A stretch of 64,000 nucleotides of DNA, taken from contig NZ_NEVQ01000001.1 of assembly GCF_002261185.1 (NCBI RefSeq), positions 62,001 to 126,000 of the forward strand, written 5' to 3'. This document shows, piece by piece, positions 21,281 to 35,816 of this stretch. Position 1 is the first letter of the stretch; each line of letters starts with the position of its first letter. This stretch comes from Bordetella genomosp. 4 (GTDB taxonomy: Bacteria > Pseudomonadota > Gammaproteobacteria > Burkholderiales > Burkholderiaceae_B). Below the pieces are notes generated by a model. The model was not told the DNA's origin, did not search any database, and was given only the letters and a program-made list of their open reading frames with translations. A program made the translations under genes and the position numbers.

Positions 21281-21676
21281 ATGAAGACTCGTGCTTTCTT
21301 GCCCATTTCGCTTTGCATCCTGGCCCTTCTTGGCGGTTGTGCCGGGATGGGAAAACTCAGTGAAGGTCCTCCTTCGCAGGCCGCTCAAGATGCGTTAGCG
21401 CAGGTTCAACAACAGTACTCCGCAGGCCAATACGGCACCGTCATCCGTACCGTAGCGACTTCCGACGATATTGCGACGGCGCCTAAATCATTACGCATTG
21501 AGGCGTATAAATTACAGGCCTTCAGTTATTGTGTACGCAATTATGCCCAGCTTTGCGAAGAAACTTTCGTACGAATTTTGCAAATAGATTCAGATTTCAC
21601 GCTGGCTCCGAATGAAGCCGGTCATCCGCAATGGGGCCCCGTCTTTACGTCAGCCCAAGCTCGGTTCAACAAGTAA
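21281..21676 (+). CDS. TssQ-like lipoprotein
   Basis: A 131-residue lipoprotein: basic N-terminus, hydrophobic stretch and lipobox LGGC with the modified cysteine at residue 20, then a helical, TPR-like domain (AQDALAQVQQQYSAGQYGTV and SYCVRNYAQLCEETFVRILQ). It resembles the TssQ family of lipoproteins associated with type VI secretion, judged from memory. No Tss structural gene is in the window. It diverges from the pseudokinase gene and shares a bidirectional terminator with rpoC. A general envelope lipoprotein is the alternative. Confidence 0.65.
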   Translation: MKTRAFLPISLCILALLGGCAGMGKLSEGPPSQAAQDALAQVQQQYSAGQYGTVIRTVATSDDIATAPKSLRIEAYKLQAFSYCVRNYAQLCEETFVRILQIDSDFTLAPNEAGHPQWGPVFTSAQARFNK

Positions 21677-21689
21677 TTTGACCGCGTAA

Positions 21690-21731
21690 AAGCAAAAACG
21701 GCCGCTGATCATTCAGCGGCCGTTTTTGCTT
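21690..21731. terminator. Bidirectional intrinsic terminator between the TssQ-like gene and rpoC
   Basis: A perfect 19-bp inverted repeat around a TCAT loop. Its GC-rich core (CGGCCGCTGA) is flanked by A5 on one side and T5 on the other, so it works in both directions. It ends the rightward lipoprotein transcript and the leftward rpoC region's convergent neighbour, insulating the two. Confidence 0.9.
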
Positions 21732-21783
21732 GAGCGCCGGCAGGCATTTAACCTGCTGACGCTCGCTGGTACCAAATTCCCCC

Positions 21784-24700
21784 TTAGACGGCGGAGTTCT
21801 CGTCACCAGCACCTGACTGCGGTGCATCGGAAGCATCGCCCGACGCGCCCACCTCAGCGGCAACCGGCGCATCCTCGAAGGGATTCGCCTGCTGCCGTGC
21901 GGCTTCGCGCTCGGCGGCTTCGAGAGCTTCCTTGTCCTTGCGGGCAATGTGGTAAGCCAGACCCGTACCTGCGGGGATCAGACGGCCAACAATGACGTTT
22001 TCCTTCAGACCGCGCAGATCGTCGCGTTTGCCCATGATGGCGGCTTCGGTCAGAACACGCGTGGTTTCCTGGAACGATGCAGCCGAAATGAACGAATCCG
22101 TCGACAGCGAGGCTTTGGTGATACCCAGCAGCACGTTGTCATACGTAGCCGGACGCTTGTCTTCGGCGGTGACGCGGTCATTCTCGTTCAAGAGCTCGGA
22201 ACGCTCGACTTGCTCGCCCGGGATGAACTCGGTGTCGCCCGCATCAACGATGTTCACACGGCGCAGCATCTGACGAACAATCACTTCGATGTGCTTGTCG
22301 TTGATCTTCACGCCCTGCAGACGGTAAACGTCCTGCACTTCGTCGACGATGTAAGTCGCCAGCTTTTCGATACCCTGCAGACGCAGAATGTCGTGCGGAT
22401 CGGCCGGGCCGTCGACGATCATTTCGCCCTTGTTCACCACCTGGCCGTCGTGCACCAGCACCTGTTTTTCCTTCGGAATCAGGAACTCGTGGCTGACGCC
22501 TTCCAGGTCGGTAATGACCAGACGCTGCTTGCCCTTGGTATCTTTACCGAACGACACGGTACCCGTGACATCGGCCAACATACCAGCATCCTTGGGTGAA
22601 CGAGCTTCGAAGAGCTCGGCCACACGCGGCAGACCGCCGGTAATGTCACGAGTCTTTTGCGATTCCTGGGGAATACGCGCCAGCACTTCACCCACGGCAA
22701 CCTGCTGACCGTCACGCACGGTGATCAGCGCGCCCACGGGGAACGAAATGTTCACCGAGTGATCGGTACCCGCGATCTTGACGTCTTCGCCATTGTCGTT
22801 GACCAGCTTGATCTGCGGACGCATGACGACTTTGCCGCCGCGCGTCTTGGGCGTGATCACAACCAGCGTGGACAGACCTGTGATTTCGTCGACCTGCTTG
22901 GCAACGGTAACGCCTTCTTCGATGTTCTCGAAGCGCACGGCACCGCCGTACTCGGACACGATCGGACGCGTCAGAGGATCCCACGTCGCCAGACGGGTAC
23001 CAGCCTTGACAGCTTCGCCATCACCCACCAATACGGTTGCACCGTACGGGATCTTGTGACGTTCGCGCTCGCGACCGTTGTCGTCGTAAATCGCCAATTC
23101 GCCGGAACGCGAGATCGCCACACGCTCGCCCTTGGCGTTGGTGACGTAACGCATGGTGCTGGCGAAACCGACTTTACCGTTAGACTTGGTTTCGACGGCG
23201 CTGGCCAGGGCCGAACGCGATGCCGCACCACCGATGTGGAACGTACGCATCGTGAGCTGCGTGCCCGGTTCACCGATGGACTGAGCAGCGATAACGCCCA
23301 CTGCCTCGCCCACGTTGACGTGCGAACCACGGCCCAGATCGCGGCCGTAGCAGTGCGCGCACAGACCGTGACGCGTTTCGCAGGTCAGCGGCGTGCGGAC
23401 CTTGACTTCGTCCACACCGATACGATCGATCAGATCGACCAGGTCTTCGTCCAGCAGCGTGCCTGCCGTGATCGCGGTTTCCTGCGTGTCGGGGTTGACC
23501 ACGTCAATCGCGGCAACACGCCCCAGGATACGATCGCGCAACGGTTCGATGACTTCACCGCCCTCGACCAACGCTTTCATCGAATAGCCTTGGCTGGTGC
23601 CGCAATCTTCTTCGGTGATCACCAGATCCTGCGTCACGTCGACCAGACGGCGAGTCAGGTAACCCGAGTTTGCCGTCTTCAGTGCGGTATCGGCCAAGCC
23701 TTTACGTGCACCGTGAGTCGAGATGAAGTACTGCAGAACGTTCAGACCTTCGCGGAAGTTCGCAGTAATCGGCGTTTCGATAATCGAACCGTCCGGCTTG
23801 GCCATCAGGCCGCGCATCCCTGCCAACTGGCGAATCTGGGCTGCCGAACCGCGAGCGCCCGAGTCGGCCATCATGTAGATCGAGTTGAAGGATTCCTGGC
23901 GGACTTCTTCGCCGTGACGGTTGATCACGGGTTCGGTAGCCAGTTGCTCCATCATCGCCTTGCCGACCTTGTCGCTGGCCTTGCCCCAGATGTCCACAAC
24001 GTTGTTGTAGCGCTCTTGGGACGTCACCAGACCCGACGAGTACTGCTTGTCGATCTCTTTGACTTCGCGGCTCGCTTCGGCCAGGATGCCTTCCTTGGCC
24101 TTGGGGATCAACATGTCGCCCATGGCGATGGAAATACCGCCGCGCGTAGCCAGGCGGAAACCCGATTGCATCAGCTTGTCGGCAAAGATCACCGTGTCGC
24201 GCAGGCCGCAACGGCGGAACGACTGGTTGATCAGGCGCGAGATTTCTTTCTTCTTCAGTGCCTTGTTCAGCACCGTGAAGGGCAGACCCTTGGGCAGGAT
24301 TTCCGACAACAGTGCGCGGCCGACCGTCGTTTCGTGACGGCGCACGACCGGTTGGAATTGGCCTTGGTCATCACGTTCGTGTTCGACCAGGCGCACCGTG
24401 ATACGCGTCTGCAATTCGACTTCGCCGTTATCGTAGGCACGTTGGACTTCGGCCACGTCGGTAAAGAAGATGCCTTCGCCCTTGCCGTTGATACGCTCGC
24501 GGGTCGTGTAGTACAGACCCAACACGATATCCTGCGACGGCACGATCGACGGTTCGCCGTTAGCCGGGAACAGCACGTTGTTCGAAGCCAGCATGAGCGT
24601 GCGCGCTTCGAGCTGGGCTTCCAGCGACAGCGGCACGTGAACAGCCATCTGGTCACCGTCAAAGTCAGCGTTGAACGCCGCGCAGACCAACGGGTGCAAT

Positions 24701-26042
24701 TGGATAGCCTTGCCTTCGATCAGCACGGGCTCGAACGCCTGAATACCCAAACGGTGCAGCGTCGGCGCACGGTTGAGCATGACCGGGTGTTCGCGAATGA
24801 CTTCTTCGAGGATGTCCCACACCACGGGTTCTTGGCTTTCGACCAATTTCTTGGCAGCCTTGATGGTCGTGGCCAGGCCCATCATCTCCAGACGATTGAA
24901 GATGAAGGGTTTGAACAGCTCCAATGCCATCAGCTTGGGCAGACCGCATTGATGCAGCTTGAGTTGCGGACCCACCACGATGACCGAACGGCCCGAGTAG
25001 TCGACGCGCTTACCCAACAGGTTTTGACGGAAGCGACCGCTCTTACCCTTGATCATGTCGGCCAGCGACTTCAGCTGGCGCTTGTTGGCGCCGGTCATGG
25101 CCTTGCCGCGACGGCCGTTATCGAGCAGCGAGTCGACGGCCTCTTGCAGCATGCGCTTTTCGTTGCGCAGGATGATTTCCGGAGCCTTCAGCTCGAGCAA
25201 ACGCTTCAGACGGTTGTTGCGGTTGATGACGCGGCGGTACAGATCATTCAGATCCGAGGTCGCGAAACGGCCGCCGTCCAGCGGCACCAGCGGACGCAGA
25301 TCCGGCGGCAGCACCGGCAAGACCTCCATGACCATCCATTCGGCTTTGATGCCGGACTTCTGGAAGCCCTCGAGGACCTTCAGACGCTTGGAGATCTTTT
25401 TGATCTTGGCTTCGGAGCTGGTGGCCTTCAGTTCGCCGCGCAACGTTTCGACTTCGCGATCGATATCGATGGTGCGCAGCAGTTCGCGCACAGCTTCCGC
25501 ACCCATCAGGGCGCTGAAGTCATCACCGTATTCTTCGGTCTTGGCCAGGAAGTCATCGTCCGACATGATCTGACCGCGCTTGAGCGGCGTCATGCCAGGT
25601 TCGATCACGCACCAGGCTTCGAAATACAGCACGCGTTCGATGTCGCGCAGCGTCATGTCGAGCACCATACCCAGGCGCGACGGCAGGCTCTTCAGGAACC
25701 AGATGTGCGCAACCGGGCTGGCCAGCTCGATGTGACCCATGCGCTCACGGCGCACTTTGGCCACGGTGACTTCGACGCCGCACTTTTCGCAGATGACGCC
25801 GCGATGCTTCAGACGCTTGTACTTGCCGCACAAGCATTCGTAGTCTTTGATCGGGCCAAAGATCTTCGAGCAGAACAGGCCATCGCGCTCAGGCTTGAAC
25901 GTACGATAGTTGATCGTTTCGGGCTTACGGACTTCGCCGTAAGACCACGAACGGATTTTCTCGGGCGACGCGATGCCGATCTTGATGGCATCAAACTGCT
26001 CGTCTTGCGAGACTTGCTTGAATAGGTCGAGTAGCGCTTTCA

Positions 26043-26043
<1 letters not shown>
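21784..26043 (-). CDS. rpoC: RNA polymerase beta-prime subunit
   Basis: A 1419-residue catalytic subunit. An N-terminal zinc site is visible in [20 protein letters not shown]. The active-site motif [12 protein letters not shown], with the three Mg-binding aspartates, is near residue 463. The second zinc-binding segment is [16 protein letters not shown]. The C-terminal tail is acidic and low-complexity. Its ATG overlaps the rpoB stop by one base (TAATG), so translation is coupled. Intact. Confidence 0.99.
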
Positions 26044-30155
<4,112 letters not shown>

Positions 30156-30272
30156 GAGCACTCCGACTCGAGGGGTTGCATGGGCCGTCAACCACGGCCC
30201 CAGGTGATACGACTCCAGAAAACCCCTCTGTAAAGGGCACCCTGCCAGCAGGGGTTTCCTGGAAACGCAAAA

Positions 30273-30305
30273 GCCCGGGGACGGCAAACTGCGCTGTCCC
30301 CGGGC
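30273..30305 (-). terminator. Attenuator-type hairpin between rplL and rpoB
   Basis: A perfect 10-bp GC-rich stem (GCCCGGGGAC with GTCCCCGGGC) and 13-base loop, followed in the leftward transcript by only four T. Placement about 15 bases after rplL matches the partial terminator known between rplL and rpoB in E. coli, which lowers polymerase relative to L7/L12 output. Confidence 0.7.
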
Positions 30306-30320
30306 AGTTGACGCAAGGTT

Positions 30321-30701
30321 TTACTTGACTTCGACCTTGGCGCCAGCTTCTTCCAGCTTCTTCTTGGCAGCTTCGGCGTCAGCCTTGGCAATGCCTTCCT
30401 TGACGGGCTTCGGAGCGCCGTCGACCAGGTCTTTGGCTTCCTTCAGACCCAGGCCGGTCAATTCACGGACGGCCTTGATGACGCTCACCTTGTTGGCGCC
30501 GGCTTCAGCCAGCACAACGGTGAATTCGGTTTGCTCTTCAGCAGCAGCAGCAGCGCCACCAGCAGCGGGAGCAGCCACAGCCACAGCGGCGGCAGCAGCC
30601 GACACGCCAAACTTCTCTTCCATTTCCTTGATCAGCTCGGACAGTTCGAGCACGGTCATGCCAGCGATGGCGTCAAGGATTTCAGCTTTGTTAAGTGCCA
30701 T
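30321..30701 (-). CDS. rplL: 50S ribosomal protein L7/L12
   Basis: A 126-residue acidic stalk protein: N-terminal dimerisation helix ([20 protein letters not shown]), an Ala-rich flexible hinge (about 38-55) and the C-terminal factor-binding domain ([20 protein letters not shown] and [18 protein letters not shown]). It recruits and stimulates translational GTPases. It lies downstream of rplJ and upstream of the hairpin preceding rpoB. Confidence 0.99.
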   Translation of the reverse strand: MALNKAEILDAIAGMTVLELSELIKEMEEKFGVSAAAAAVAVAAPAAGGAAAAAEEQTEFTVVLAEAGANKVSVIKAVRELTGLGLKEAKDLVDGAPKPVKEGIAKADAEAAKKKLEEAGAKVEVK

Positions 30702-30777
30702 TTTTCAGAACTCCAAAATTGGATAAATGCCAGGTTGGTTGTCGCTCGGTCGTTCAGCGAATTCCGTAAGGGGAGGC

Positions 30778-31302
30778 TTACGCCGCCGCCTTTTGATCGC
30801 GCACAGCGGCGAGGCCACGGGCGAACTTGGTCGGAACTTCGTTGAGCGTACGCACGAATTGCGCGATCGGGGCTTGCATGGTGCCCAGCAGTTTCGAGAG
30901 CAACTCTTCGCGCGAAGGCATGGTGGCCAAAGCCTTCACGCCGTCTTGGTTCAGCAAGTTGTTGGGCAATGCGCCCGCCTTGATGACCAGCTTGTCGTTG
31001 CTTTTCGCGAAACCAGCGAGGACCTTGGCCGCCGCTACCGGATCTTCGCTGATGCCATAGATCAGCGGACCGGTCAGCTGTTCGGACAACGGCTCGAAAG
31101 CCGTGCCGGTAACAGCACGACGGGCCAGCGTGTTTTTCAGAACACGCAGGTAAACGCCCGATTCACGCGCAGTTTTGCGCAGTACGGTGACAGAGGCGAC
31201 GTCCAGACCACGATACTCGGCGATAACAATCGATTGGGCCTTGGCAACAGCAGCCGAGACTTCCTCGATTACTACCGCTTTCTCTTGACGATTGAGACTC
31301 AC
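30778..31302 (-). CDS. rplJ: 50S ribosomal protein L10
   Basis: A 174-residue stalk base protein beginning [20 protein letters not shown], with the family segment VAEYRG-like [20 protein letters not shown] and a C-terminal helix that binds L7/L12 dimers. In E. coli the L10-L12 complex represses its own mRNA by binding the leader; a 250-base leader lies directly upstream here. Confidence 0.98.
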   Translation of the reverse strand: MSLNRQEKAVVIEEVSAAVAKAQSIVIAEYRGLDVASVTVLRKTARESGVYLRVLKNTLARRAVTGTAFEPLSEQLTGPLIYGISEDPVAAAKVLAGFAKSNDKLVIKAGALPNNLLNQDGVKALATMPSREELLSKLLGTMQAPIAQFVRTLNEVPTKFARGLAAVRDQKAAA

Positions 31303-31552
31303 GGTTTGAACACTCCATCAAAAGACGCCTGGGGCCTTATGGCCTTACGCGTCAACCGAATGCGGCGCCTGGTTGAGTTCTTCGGGTAAAGAAATCTTCC
31401 TGGGGACGCCGTCTACGCTGGATCCAGACTCGTAGGTTCTGGGATTAAGCGGGACATCGACGATGCGGCTGTCGGTCCTGCTCCAGCGGTCTTTGACAGC
31501 AGCATCCAGCAAAATGCCGGATGCGGCCCAAAGTACGTTATGCCAGCAGCGA
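31303..31552 (-). promoter_or_regulatory. rplJ leader, probable L10 autoregulatory region
   Basis: A gene-free 250 bases between rplA and rplJ, much longer than the other gaps in this cluster. The transcript can form several hairpins, among them GGCCATAAGGCC close to the rplJ start and GCCG/CGGC just after rplA. Size and position match the L10 leader of other proteobacteria. I did not fold it, and no promoter stands out. Confidence 0.5.
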
Positions 31553-32248
31553 TTAGGCTGCGAGCGAAGCTACTTCCACGCGAGCACCGCCGCCCATGGT
31601 GGACGAAACGGCGAGCTTGCGCAGGTAAATGCCCTTGGCAGCAGCGGGGCGAGCCTTTTGCAGGGCGTCGACCAGAGCGGCCAAGTTGGTTTGCAACTGT
31701 TCCACGCCGAACGAGGCGCGGCCGATGGTGGCGTGAATGATGCCAGCCTTGTCGGTACGGTACTGAACCTGACCAGCCTTGGCGTTCTTCACGGCGGTGG
31801 CGACATCAGGCGTCACGGTGCCGACCTTGGGGTTGGGCATCAAGCCACGGGGACCCAGGACTTGGCCCAGGGCGCCCACGACACGCATCGTGTCGGGCGA
31901 AGCGATGACCACGTCGAAATCGATCTGGCCACCCTTGATGCGCTCGGCCAGGTCGTCCAGGCCAACGATGTCAGCGCCAGCAGCGCGAGCTGCTTCGGCC
32001 TTGTCGCCTTGGGCGAACACGGCGACGCGCACGGACTTGCCGGTGCCTGCGGGCAATACGACCGAACCACGCACCAATTGGTCCGATTTTTTCGGGTCGA
32101 TACCCAATTGAACAGCCACGTCGATGGACTCATCGAACTTGGCAGTAGCGGTTTCCTTGACCAGGGCCAGAGCTTCGCTGACCGGGTACAGCTTGGTGCG
32201 ATCGATCTTTTGAGCGATGGCAGCGGCGCGTTTGGACAGTTTTGCCAT
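31553..32248 (-). CDS. rplA: 50S ribosomal protein L1
   Basis: A 231-residue protein beginning [20 protein letters not shown], with [20 protein letters not shown] and the signature [21 protein letters not shown]1 forms the mobile stalk at the tRNA exit site and represses the rplK-rplA mRNA in E. coli. It starts 2 bases after the rplK stop. Confidence 0.98.
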   Translation of the reverse strand: MAKLSKRAAAIAQKIDRTKLYPVSEALALVKETATAKFDESIDVAVQLGIDPKKSDQLVRGSVVLPAGTGKSVRVAVFAQGDKAEAARAAGADIVGLDDLAERIKGGQIDFDVVIASPDTMRVVGALGQVLGPRGLMPNPKVGTVTPDVATAVKNAKAGQVQYRTDKAGIIHATIGRASFGVEQLQTNLAALVDALQKARPAAAKGIYLRKLAVSSTMGGGARVEVASLAA

Positions 32249-32250
32249 GA

Positions 32251-32682
32251 TTAGACCCCTTCAACCGTGATGCCCATGCTGCGGGCGCTACCAGCGATCG
32301 TGCGAACGGCGGCTTCCAGATCGGCCGCGGTCAGATCGGGTTCTTTGGTCTTGGCGATTTCTTCAGCCTGGGCGCGCGTCAGCGTACCGACCTTGTCGGT
32401 ATGCGGCTTGGACGAACCCTTTTGAATGCCAGCAGCCTTCTTGATGAGGACCGTCGCAGGCGGGGTCTTCATGATGAAGGTGAAGCTCTTGTCCGCAAAA
32501 GCGGTGATCACCACCGGAATCGGCAGACCGGGCTCCATGCCTTGGGTCTTGGCGTTGAACGCCTTGCAGAATTCCATGATGTTCAGGCCACGCTGACCCA
32601 GAGCCGGGCCAATCGGGGGGGAGGGGTTTGCCTTACCAGCTGGGACTTGCAGCTTGATAAAGCCGACGATCTTCTTCGCCAT
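32251..32682 (-). CDS. rplK: 50S ribosomal protein L11
   Basis: A 143-residue protein beginning [20 protein letters not shown], with the proline-rich N-domain ([19 protein letters not shown]) that contacts thiostrepton and stringent-response factors, and the C-terminal RNA-binding domain ending [10 protein letters not shown]. The 63 bases upstream may hold the L1 target site, which I could not confirm. Confidence 0.98.
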   Translation of the reverse strand: MAKKIVGFIKLQVPAGKANPSPPIGPALGQRGLNIMEFCKAFNAKTQGMEPGLPIPVVITAFADKSFTFIMKTPPATVLIKKAAGIQKGSSKPHTDKVGTLTRAQAEEIAKTKEPDLTAADLEAAVRTIAGSARSMGITVEGV

Positions 32683-32745
32683 GCTTTGCTCCTTACGGGT
32701 TCAAACGCCTGCTGCCATTGGCGGCGGGCTCCCCGGGGTTGAAAA

Positions 32746-33279
32746 TCAGGTCTTTTCGACCTGGCTGAAATCGAGTTCGACGGGCGTCGCGCGACCAAAA
32801 ATGGTGACGGACACACGGACTTTGCTCTTTTCGTAGTTGACTTCTTCGACGTTGCCGTTGAAGTCTGCAAACGGACCTTCTTTCACGCGAACCATCTCGC
32901 CAACCTCGAACAGGATCTTGGGGCGGGGTTTCTCGACGCCCTCTTCCATCTGGGAGAGGATCTTTTCGACTTCTTTTTCAGAAATCGGCGTGGGACGATT
33001 GCCCGAGCCACCCAAAAACCCGGTGACGCGGTTGGTGTTCTTCACCAAGTGCCAGGTTTCGTCGGTGAGGTCCATCTCGACCAGGACATAGCCCGGGAAA
33101 ATGCGACGCTCAGTGATCGATTTTTGACCACCTTTGACTTCGACGACTTCTTCCGAAGGCACCAAAATACGACCAAACGACGTCTGCAAGCCTGCGCGCT
33201 CAATGCGCTCGTTCAAGGCTTTGTGGACGCTTTTTTCCATGCCTGAATACACATGGACGACATACCAGCGCTTACTCAT
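32746..33279 (-). CDS. nusG: Transcription termination/antitermination factor NusG
   Basis: A 177-residue protein: NGN domain ([40 protein letters not shown]) and C-terminal KOW domain (about 125-177, [18 protein letters not shown]). NusG binds RNA polymerase and links it to Rho or, via S10, to the ribosome. It starts 9 bases after secE in the usual secE-nusG pair. Confidence 0.98.
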   Translation of the reverse strand: MSKRWYVVHVYSGMEKSVHKALNERIERAGLQTSFGRILVPSEEVVEVKGGQKSITERRIFPGYVLVEMDLTDETWHLVKNTNRVTGFLGGSGNRPTPISEKEVEKILSQMEEGVEKPRPKILFEVGEMVRVKEGPFADFNGNVEEVNYEKSKVRVSVTIFGRATPVELDFSQVEKT

Positions 33280-33288
33280 TTGGCGTCC

Positions 33289-33669
33289 TTATTTCCAGCC
33301 CAGCAACAGGCCGTAGAGTATCCATTCGATGCCCTTGTCGAGCACCCACATCAACAACCCCATCACCGCGACAAAGGCAAACACGATGCCCGTCATCTGG
33401 GTGGTTTCCTTGCGCGAAGGCCAGGTAACCCGTTTGGCTTCGTTGAAGGACTCGCTGGCGAAACTGAGGGTGCGGCGACCAGGCTCACTGAACCAGGCGA
33501 TCACAGCGGCGATCACCAATCCCCCGACAAATACGCCGATACGGGCGACCATAGGCTGTGCGCTCAGCACCGAGAAGCCCACGATGCCAGCAATGATAAC
33601 GAGAACAGCCAACCCAAGCTTGATGCGGTCGGCGGTACTGGTTACGGTTTCTACGCTGGTATTAGACAT
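33289..33669 (-). CDS. secE: Preprotein translocase subunit SecE
   Basis: The start is set at MSNTSVETVTSTADRIKLGL, giving 126 residues, the size of three-helix proteobacterial SecE. Longer readings extend towards the tRNA gene without a better start. Two N-terminal transmembrane segments (about 16-60) precede the conserved amphipathic helix FNEAKRVTWPSRKETTQMTG and the essential C-terminal transmembrane helix. It clamps SecY in the inner membrane. The Shine-Dalgarno sequence is weak. Confidence 0.95.
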   Translation of the reverse strand: MSNTSVETVTSTADRIKLGLAVLVIIAGIVGFSVLSAQPMVARIGVFVGGLVIAAVIAWFSEPGRRTLSFASESFNEAKRVTWPSRKETTQMTGIVFAFVAVMGLLMWVLDKGIEWILYGLLLGWK

Positions 33670-33781
33670 TTTGCGACGCGAGCCGGCCGTAATGCGCGAC
33701 TGGCGGTGATCTCCCGGCGAATTTAAGAGCGAGCGGGGTTGAAACAAACAGGGCCAAGTTGGTCACGAATGACTGCAAACG

Positions 33782-33857
33782 TGGCAGGGGCAGTAGGAAT
33801 CGAACCTACAACCTTCGGTTTTGGAGACCGACGCTCTGCCAATTGAGCTATACCCCT
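33782..33857 (-). tRNA. tRNA-Trp (anticodon CCA)
   Basis: A 76-base cloverleaf read leftward: acceptor AGGGGTA pairs with TGCCCCT, anticodon loop CTCCAAA (anticodon CCA), T arm GGTTCGATTCC, and an encoded 3' CCA. It lies between tuf and secE, a placement common in betaproteobacteria. Confidence 0.97.
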
Positions 33858-33923
33858 ATACTCTTGCGAGTGATGCATGGCAACTTGCGGAACCATACAT
33901 AGTACTACTTTTTTGACAAACAT

Positions 33924-33953
33924 GGGAAGCGGGCCCAAAAGGGCCAGCTTCCC
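33924..33953 (-). terminator. Hairpin after the second tuf gene
   Basis: An outer 7-bp stem GGGAAGC/GCTTCCC and an inner GGCCC/GGGCC stem with an AAAA loop. The leftward transcript continues ATGTTTGTC, so the U-tract is poor. It could be a partial terminator or an RNA-processing hairpin upstream of tRNA-Trp. Confidence 0.45.
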
Positions 33954-33973
33954 GGTACTGATTACTGCGGACC

Positions 33974-35164
33974 TTAGGCGATGATCTTGGCGACGACGCC
34001 TGCGCCGACGGTACGGCCGCCTTCACGGATAGCGAAGCGCAGACCTTCTTCCATGGCGATCGGAGCCAGCAGCTTGACGGTCATCGACACGTTGTCGCCC
34101 GGCAACACCATTTCCTTGTCCTTGGGCAGGTCGATCGAGCCGGTCACGTCCGTCGTACGGAAGTAGAACTGCGGACGATAGCCGTTGAAGAACGGCGTGT
34201 GACGGCCACCTTCTTCCTTGGACAGAATGTACACCTCGGCGGTGAACTCCGTGTGCGGCGTGATCGAACCCGGCTTGGCCAGCACTTGGCCACGCTCGAC
34301 GTCTTCACGCTTGGTGCCGCGCAGCAGAATACCCACGTTGTCGCCCGCTTGACCTTGGTCCAGCAGCTTGCGGAACATTTCCACGCCCGTGCACGTCGTC
34401 TTCACCGTCGGCTTGATGCCCACGATTTCGATTTCTTCGCCAACCTTGATGATGCCGCGCTCAACACGACCGGTCACCACCGTGCCACGACCCGAGATCG
34501 AGAACACGTCTTCCACAGGCATCAGGAACGCACCGTCAACCGCACGCTCAGGCGTCGGGATGTACGTGTCCAGCGCATCGGCCAACGCCAAAATCGCTTG
34601 CTCGCCCAGTTCGCCCTTGTCGCCTTCGAGCGCCAGCTTGGCCGAACCCTTGATGATCGGCGTGTCGTCGCCCGGGAAGTCGTACTTCGACAGCAACTCG
34701 CGTACTTCCATTTCCACCAGCTCGAGCAGCTCGGCGTCATCAACCATGTCGGCCTTGTTCAGGAACACGATGATGTACGGCACGCCTACCTGGCGGCTCA
34801 GCAGAATGTGCTCACGCGTCTGCGGCATCGGGCCGTCAGCGGCCGAGCACACCAGGATCGCGCCGTCCATCTGCGCCGCACCCGTAATCATGTTCTTGAC
34901 GTAGTCGGCGTGACCCGGGCAGTCAACGTGCGCATAGTGACGGTTCTGCGTCTCGTATTCCACGTGTGCCGTGTTGATCGTGATACCACGCGCCTTCTCT
35001 TCCGGCGCCGCATCGATCTGGTCGTAGCCGCGGGCTTCGCCCCCGAACTTCGTCGACAGCACGGTCGTGATCGCCGCCGTCAACGTCGTTTTGCCGTGGT
35101 CAACGTGACCAATCGTACCCACGTTCACGTGCGGCTTGGTACGTTCAAACTTGCCTTTTGCCAT
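33974..35164 (-). CDS. tuf: Elongation factor Tu (tRNA-linked copy)
   Basis: A 396-residue EF-Tu identical in protein to the copy at 9575-10765. The nucleotide sequences of the two reading frames look identical throughout by eye, while the flanks diverge within a few bases of start and stop. This copy lies in the tRNA-Tyr/Gly/Thr - tuf - tRNA-Trp - secE arrangement equivalent to E. coli tufB and is probably co-transcribed with the upstream tRNAs. Confidence 0.99.
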   Translation of the reverse strand: MAKGKFERTKPHVNVGTIGHVDHGKTTLTAAITTVLSTKFGGEARGYDQIDAAPEEKARGITINTAHVEYETQNRHYAHVDCPGHADYVKNMITGAAQMDGAILVCSAADGPMPQTREHILLSRQVGVPYIIVFLNKADMVDDAELLELVEMEVRELLSKYDFPGDDTPIIKGSAKLALEGDKGELGEQAILALADALDTYIPTPERAVDGAFLMPVEDVFSISGRGTVVTGRVERGIIKVGEEIEIVGIKPTVKTTCTGVEMFRKLLDQGQAGDNVGILLRGTKREDVERGQVLAKPGSITPHTEFTAEVYILSKEEGGRHTPFFNGYRPQFYFRTTDVTGSIDLPKDKEMVLPGDNVSMTVKLLAPIAMEEGLRFAIREGGRTVGAGVVAKIIA

Positions 35165-35219
35165 GGCTGACTCCTGACCTGGATTGAAGCTTCTGACTAA
35201 GAAGAGAAGAAAAAATTTG

Positions 35220-35294
<75 letters not shown>

Positions 35295-35298
35295 AGCT

Positions 35299-35372
35299 TG
35301 GAGCGGGTGAAGGGAATCGAACCCTCGTCGTAAGCTTGGAAGGCTTCTGCTCTACCATTGAGCTACACCCGC
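35299..35372 (-). tRNA. tRNA-Gly (anticodon TCC)
   Basis: A 74-base cloverleaf read leftward, acceptor GCGGGTG pairing with CACCCGC, anticodon loop CTTCCAA (anticodon TCC, codons GGA/GGG), CCA encoded. Only four bases separate it from tRNA-Thr, so the two must be processed from one precursor. Confidence 0.97.
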
Positions 35373-35491
35373 GGGCTACCTTTCACCACTCTTCCCACAT
35401 TTGCTACACCCTGCCGCGCGATCAATCGCAAAACAGCGGGGCTTTACATCAAGAATCCAGGCAGCCCGCCTGGATTCAGAATATGGGTCTC

Positions 35492-35578
35492 TGGTGGAGG
35501 AGATTGGATTCGAACCAATGTAGGCGCAAGGCCAACAGATTTACAGTCTGCCCCCTTTAACCACTCGGGCACCCCTCC
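35492..35578 (-). tRNA. tRNA-Tyr (anticodon GTA)
   Basis: An 87-base class II tRNA with a long variable arm, read leftward: acceptor GGAGGGG pairs with CTCCTCC allowing a wobble, anticodon GTA in CTGTAAA, CCA encoded. A spacer of about 120 bases with an AATCCAGG/CCTGGATT hairpin separates it from tRNA-Gly. Confidence 0.97.
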
Positions 35579-35593
35579 AGCGGAGAACTTGAG

Positions 35594-35622
35594 ATTATGG
35601 ACACTTTTAAATTGAAAGTCAA
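35594..35622 (-). promoter_or_regulatory. Promoter of the tRNA-Tyr/Gly/Thr-tuf operon
   Basis: Read leftward, TTGACT is followed after 17 bases by CATAAT, ending 16 bases upstream of the tRNA-Tyr 5' end. An AT-rich upstream stretch could act as an UP element. Strong match and ideal position. Confidence 0.85.
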
Positions 35623-35654
35623 ATGCGACGAGGGTTTTTTCGTATATCCAAGAA

Positions 35655-35711
35655 TTTTTTTGCCGCCGACCGCCTGAAGGCAAAAAAAAAAGCGCCCCTG
35701 CGACGGGGTCC
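35655..35711. terminator. Terminators after the asparaginase gene
   Basis: Two overlapping structures. In the leftward transcript a CCCC/GGGG stem is followed by a run of ten T. Next to it, T7GCC and GGCA7 form an inverted repeat (35655-35664 with 35679-35688) that could terminate in either direction. Together they close the mnmG-parAB-asparaginase transcript before the tRNA operon promoter. Confidence 0.75.
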
Positions 35712-35816
35712 GGACACAGGCCATCCGTTGTGAATTGCCTGGCGCCAGGAGAATCCCAGCGTTGTGCATGCCGCGAGGTGGACGAGCTGGCCCGAGGCGC
35801 TTGTCGCACGTCAGGC

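Noticed and set aside
33849-33882. TTGCCA-N17-TATAGG as a promoter for tRNA-Trp
   Set aside because: The -10 overlaps the mature tRNA 5' end, so transcription would start inside the tRNA; the gene is better explained by read-through from tuf.
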